Shown piece after piece: positions 62,501 through 64,000 of a stretch of 64,000 nt of DNA. This DNA comes from an uncultured Clostridia bacterium (GTDB lineage Bacteria; Bacillota; Clostridia; Saccharofermentanales; Saccharofermentanaceae): NCBI GenBank assembly GCA_946187935.1, contig CAMHSJ010000001.1:1-64000 (forward strand). The letters are read 5' to 3'. The translations under genes were made by a program, and so were the position numbers. The notes below the pieces were generated by a model, which did not search any database, was not told the DNA's origin, and was given only the letters and a program-made list of their open reading frames with translations. Numbering within the stretch: the stretch's first letter is position 1; every line of letters begins with the position of its first letter.

Positions 62501-63069
62501 TAAGAGAGGCTGTGGTCGCAGCCAAGAAGGTCATAAAGAAGATCCCGTCATTTGTGGTCAACATCAATCTGTCCTATACCCAGATACAGAAACCTGATTT
62601 TGTCGACATGGTATTCCGCATCCTGGATGATATGGATTATCCGCCTGAGCATCTCTGTTTCGAGGTTACTGAAAGATGCAGGCTCCTTGACATCAAGCTC
62701 CTTAAGAATGTTACCACGAGTCTTAAGGCCAGAGGCGTGCTGATCGCTCTTGATGACTTCGGTACCGGATTCTCTTCTGTCGGCATCGTAAAGGAGCTTC
62801 CGTTAGACATCATAAAGATCGATCAGGGCTTTGTAAGAAAGATCGAAGAAGACAAGGTCGACAGGGAACTGATCAAGCACTTCTCAGGACTTGCATCGCT
62901 CTTTGGCGCCAAGGTATGTGTCGAAGGCGTTGAGACAGTCGGCATAAGGAACATACTCCAGAAGTTCAAGGTCGAGAGTTTCCAGGGCTACTACTATGCA
63001 AGACCGCTTAAGCTTAATGAGTTCATTGCCTGGGAGATGGACAGGCTTAAGGAAGAAAACGGGAATTAA
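59596..63069 (+). CDS. PAS-GGDEF-PAS-GGDEF-EAL cyclic-di-GMP protein
   Basis: 1157 residues, cytoplasmic. Three PAS-like repeats of about 140 residues open the protein, each with a 'YYV-x-x-x-T/S-x-x-Y' strand (about 23, 156 and 301). The first GGDEF domain (about 437-590) has an intact 'RTGGDEF' at residue 507; its inhibitory RxxD site is absent. A fourth PAS (about 615-735) precedes a degenerate second GGDEF ('RIDGTKF'). EAL follows (about 905-1150), with 'EALLRW' near 933, 'LDDFGTGFSS', 'KIDQGF' and 'CVEGVET' all intact. So it may both make and break c-di-GMP, switched by PAS signals. Confidence 0.9.
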   Translation: MDKQNDIFRKIAESLLVDYSSVYYVNAVTNEYFWYSVNPEFHSLSLEQGGDDFFKNIIRDCRQVVYEEDQHIFIEDIQKDKLLAAMKKGSMKNIEYRLMIGGVPTWHSLRMIRSLDDSADYIILGVTNIDEQYRQKEIEKEVTRQKEVYNQIASSLAGQYDTLYYIDLETNTYVEISSTDDYKKLNVPATGSDFFAESRRSIRKYVHPEDQDKAMKIHYKDAMLANLKHRNSYSLSWRLVVNGVVKHIRHTEIMAHDRKHIVVCIENIDDEVKASTELKETQQKSITYSQIAESLASQYDMIYYVDSRSGAYKEFATHKLYGELEIQEESDDFFGDAEQNIDRIIYPEDRQRLKLFLNKDNLISQLDEKKQLIEDYRMTAGKKPQYTRMTVTWSSDRSHFIICVENREEVVKKEKEHLRALTMANETARRDLLTGTRNRTAYLEYEKELQAKLDDKTCEPFGIIVCDLNDLKLINDTQGHKAGDEYIRNSCRFICRVFSHSPVFRTGGDEFVIFLMDQDYIDRENLFLTFRKQIEENARTGEGAIIAMGMSEYKPDDDKMVEEVFNRADGRMYEDKNHLKEIKLLRESRVMKDNANAKVITEDRRKMLDALFKSYDVVSEGTYVFLCDMKYDFSKWSKNAVDTYELPSEYMYGAGDIWENYIHPEDRDAYHKGIDEIFSGGSSGHDMQYRARKPDGSYDVCTCRGVVIRDLLGEPDYFVGTIRNHGSQGHVDTLTGLRNQYGFFEDLEGWIKRKAEIFVLIVGISKFSEINEVYGYHFGNRVLQLFARKVFENTGNSGVCYRIDGTKFAVISNSLSADELQERYSKFRNYFREVFQVDDKRILLEVNCGALKLDQFEFDPQTVYSCLNYAYTESKSYRQGDMVMFQNDLGEDNRQRLEKLHAIRASIKHGYRGFYLLYQPVVDAQTEELISAEALLRWKSDTYGVVPPDQFIPLLESDPLFPELGEWIIREAVVAAKKVIKKIPSFVVNINLSYTQIQKPDFVDMVFRILDDMDYPPEHLCFEVTERCRLLDIKLLKNVTTSLKARGVLIALDDFGTGFSSVGIVKELPLDIIKIDQGFVRKIEEDKVDRELIKHFSGLASLFGAKVCVEGVETVGIRNILQKFKVESFQGYYYARPLKLNEFIAWEMDRLKEENGN

Positions 63070-63072
63070 CAT

Positions 63073-63684
63073 ATGGATCAAAAACAGAGAATGATCGCGA
63101 ACTTGCCTTATAAGGCCTGGATGGACGGCCTTTTGGAGGACAGGGAGGAGACTAAGAAAAAGGTCTATGAGTACAACAGCCTTCCGCCTGAAAGATGGGG
63201 TGAGAGGACAAAGCTCATCAAGGCCATACTCGGCAAGACAGGTGATCAGATCCATGTCGAAGCGCCCTTCAGGTGTGATTACGGATACAACATTGAAGTC
63301 GGTGAGAATTTTTATGCCAACTACAACCTCATAATCCTTGATGTGGGCAAGGTAAGGATCGGTGACAATGCCCAGATCGCTCCCAATGTAGGCATCTACA
63401 CAGCAGGTCATCCCATCCACCCCGACTCCAGGAATTCAGGGTATGAGTACGGCATTGACATCACCATAGGAAACAATGTCTGGATCGGAGCCAATTCCGT
63501 AATACTGCCCGGAGTCACCATAGGAGATAACGCCGTCATAGGTGCGGGAAGTGTTGTTTCCAAGGACATCCCATCTGATGTCATCGCCGTCGGCAATCCC
63601 TGCAGGGTCATAAGGAAGATCACAGAAGAAGACAGGGACTTCTACTACAAAGACAGAAGATTTGATGTGGATGATTACAAGTAA
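63073..63684 (+). CDS. Sugar O-acetyltransferase (maltose acetyltransferase-like)
   Basis: 203 residues. The N-terminal helices 'LPYKAWMDGLLEDREETKK' and the hexapeptide left-handed helix ('IGDNAQIAPNVGIYTAG', 'IGNNVWIGANSVILPGVTIG') are those of Maa/NodL/LacA. The catalytic His is in 'TAGHPIHPDSR'. It moves acetyl from acetyl-CoA to a sugar hydroxyl, as a trimer in the cytoplasm. Its ATG is 3 bases after the EAL gene's stop, so the two are co-transcribed. Confidence 0.88.
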   Translation: MDQKQRMIANLPYKAWMDGLLEDREETKKKVYEYNSLPPERWGERTKLIKAILGKTGDQIHVEAPFRCDYGYNIEVGENFYANYNLIILDVGKVRIGDNAQIAPNVGIYTAGHPIHPDSRNSGYEYGIDITIGNNVWIGANSVILPGVTIGDNAVIGAGSVVSKDIPSDVIAVGNPCRVIRKITEEDRDFYYKDRRFDVDDYK

Positions 63685-63728
63685 AAGACTCAGCCGCAAA
63701 CCGGGCCGGTAAACCTTCTAACAGTTAA

Positions 63729-63836
63729 ATTGCATATTTATTGCTTAAAATCGGATTTCACGTACTGAATATGCAAAAATCGGTGGTTATTGCGTCTTGA
63801 GTACGTGAAATGCATTTTCGCGTACTGAATATGCAA
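63729..63836. repeat. Cluster of direct and inverted repeats in the spacer
   Basis: CGTACTGAATATGCAA occurs at 63761 and 63821, exactly 60 bases apart. ATTTCACGTACT (63755-63766) is inverted as AGTACGTGAAAT (63800-63811). TTGCATATT (about 63730) is the inverse of the AATATGCAA in both direct copies. Function unknown; the words ATGCAA/TTGCAT also occur in the MNT-HEPN operator. Confidence 0.7.
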
Positions 63837-63892
63837 TTTCTTGATCTGTCTATGAGTTTAAGCCTTAAGAGAGCCGCAGGAAAGCAAACAGA

Positions 63893-64000
63893 TCACTCGA
63901 TGATCTTGATGGTCTTATCGCTTGTATAGCTGTTCCACCCGGGGTCAGTATTCCATGCAAAGTCAGACCAGATCTTGCGCAGTCTCTTGCCGATCTTATC
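63893..64000 (-). CDS. C-terminal end of an unidentified gene
   Basis: The minus-strand frame is open from the window edge to TGA (63893-63895), reading 35 residues with 'IWSDFAWNTDPGWNSYTSDK'. The Trp-rich end resembles secreted or phage proteins, but no family can be named from this length. Confidence 0.5.
   Translation of the reverse strand, partial: DKIGKRLRKIWSDFAWNTDPGWNSYTSDKTIKIIE

Noticed and set aside
63755-63836. Possible CRISPR array
   Set aside because: Only two direct copies with a 44-base gap, internal inverted repeats and no cas gene.

Overview
This 64 kb window looks like chromosomal DNA of an anaerobic Bacillota of the class Clostridia, probably from a gut or rumen lineage. 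Pointers are moderate GC, strong AGGAGG-type ribosome sites, frequent TTG/GTG starts, many lipoproteins with Cys lipoboxes, ChW (clostridial hydrophobic W) repeats, OFA-family transport and several BceAB/LanFEG-like ABC plus two-component modules. I saw no rRNA, tRNA, CRISPR array or intact transposase. Species cannot be set from the sequence alone.

Layout. 1-2.8 kb: a VOC tail, a TPR-like membrane protein, an orphan barstar, a voltage-gated Na+ channel broken by an amber codon, and a chimeric gene relic. 2.8-6.2 kb: a same-strand run of flavodoxin, ICMT-like methyltransferase, SAP-like protein, HAD phosphatase and glycerol-1-phosphate dehydrogenase. 6.3-9.7 kb: a redox pair, a CrtI-like flavoprotein and an FNR/2Fe-2S reductase fused to a membrane domain. 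9.7-19.2 kb: CDP-alcohol transferase, VOC protein, zinc-ribbon membrane proteins, cytidine deaminase, S41-type and other lipoproteins, and an OFA transporter. 19.2-23.1 kb: a large membrane adenylate cyclase and a YwaF-like protein. 23.1-28 kb: a GAF-ABC ATPase with a giant coiled-coil FtsX permease. 28-37 kb: radical SAM protein, orphan antitoxin, two two-component systems and a LanFEG-like ABC exporter. 37-42.4 kb: a second FtsX-type ABC system with a clear promoter and operator, and a papain-like lipoprotein protease.

42.4-43.7 kb is a compact transcription unit: near-consensus promoter, a leader with a terminator, an rRNA-leader-like sequence, two DUF551-like genes and a strong terminator. 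43.7-49.4 kb: DUF6056-like protein, AraC regulator, SDR, epimerase and a TPM-like membrane protein. 49.4-56.3 kb (mostly minus strand): PD-(D/E)XK-like protein, DUF5684 protein, lipoprotein, ProB, a class A PBP, and a divergent RNA m5U methyltransferase.

56.3-59.5 kb is visibly more AT-rich and reads as an acquired island: a lone XRE regulator, a six-repeat ChW surface protein, and a HEPN/MNT toxin-antitoxin pair whose MNT antitoxin carries its own N-terminal XRE domain. 59.6-63.7 kb returns to the host style with a PAS-GGDEF-PAS-GGDEF-EAL protein and a sugar O-acetyltransferase, then a repeat-rich spacer and a truncated minus-strand gene.

The most interesting points are the GAF-ABC/coiled-coil permease system, the attenuator-led DUF551-like cassette, the XRE-MNT/HEPN pair with its operator array, the broken sodium channel, and two REP-like palindromes placed on the stop codons of unrelated genes.
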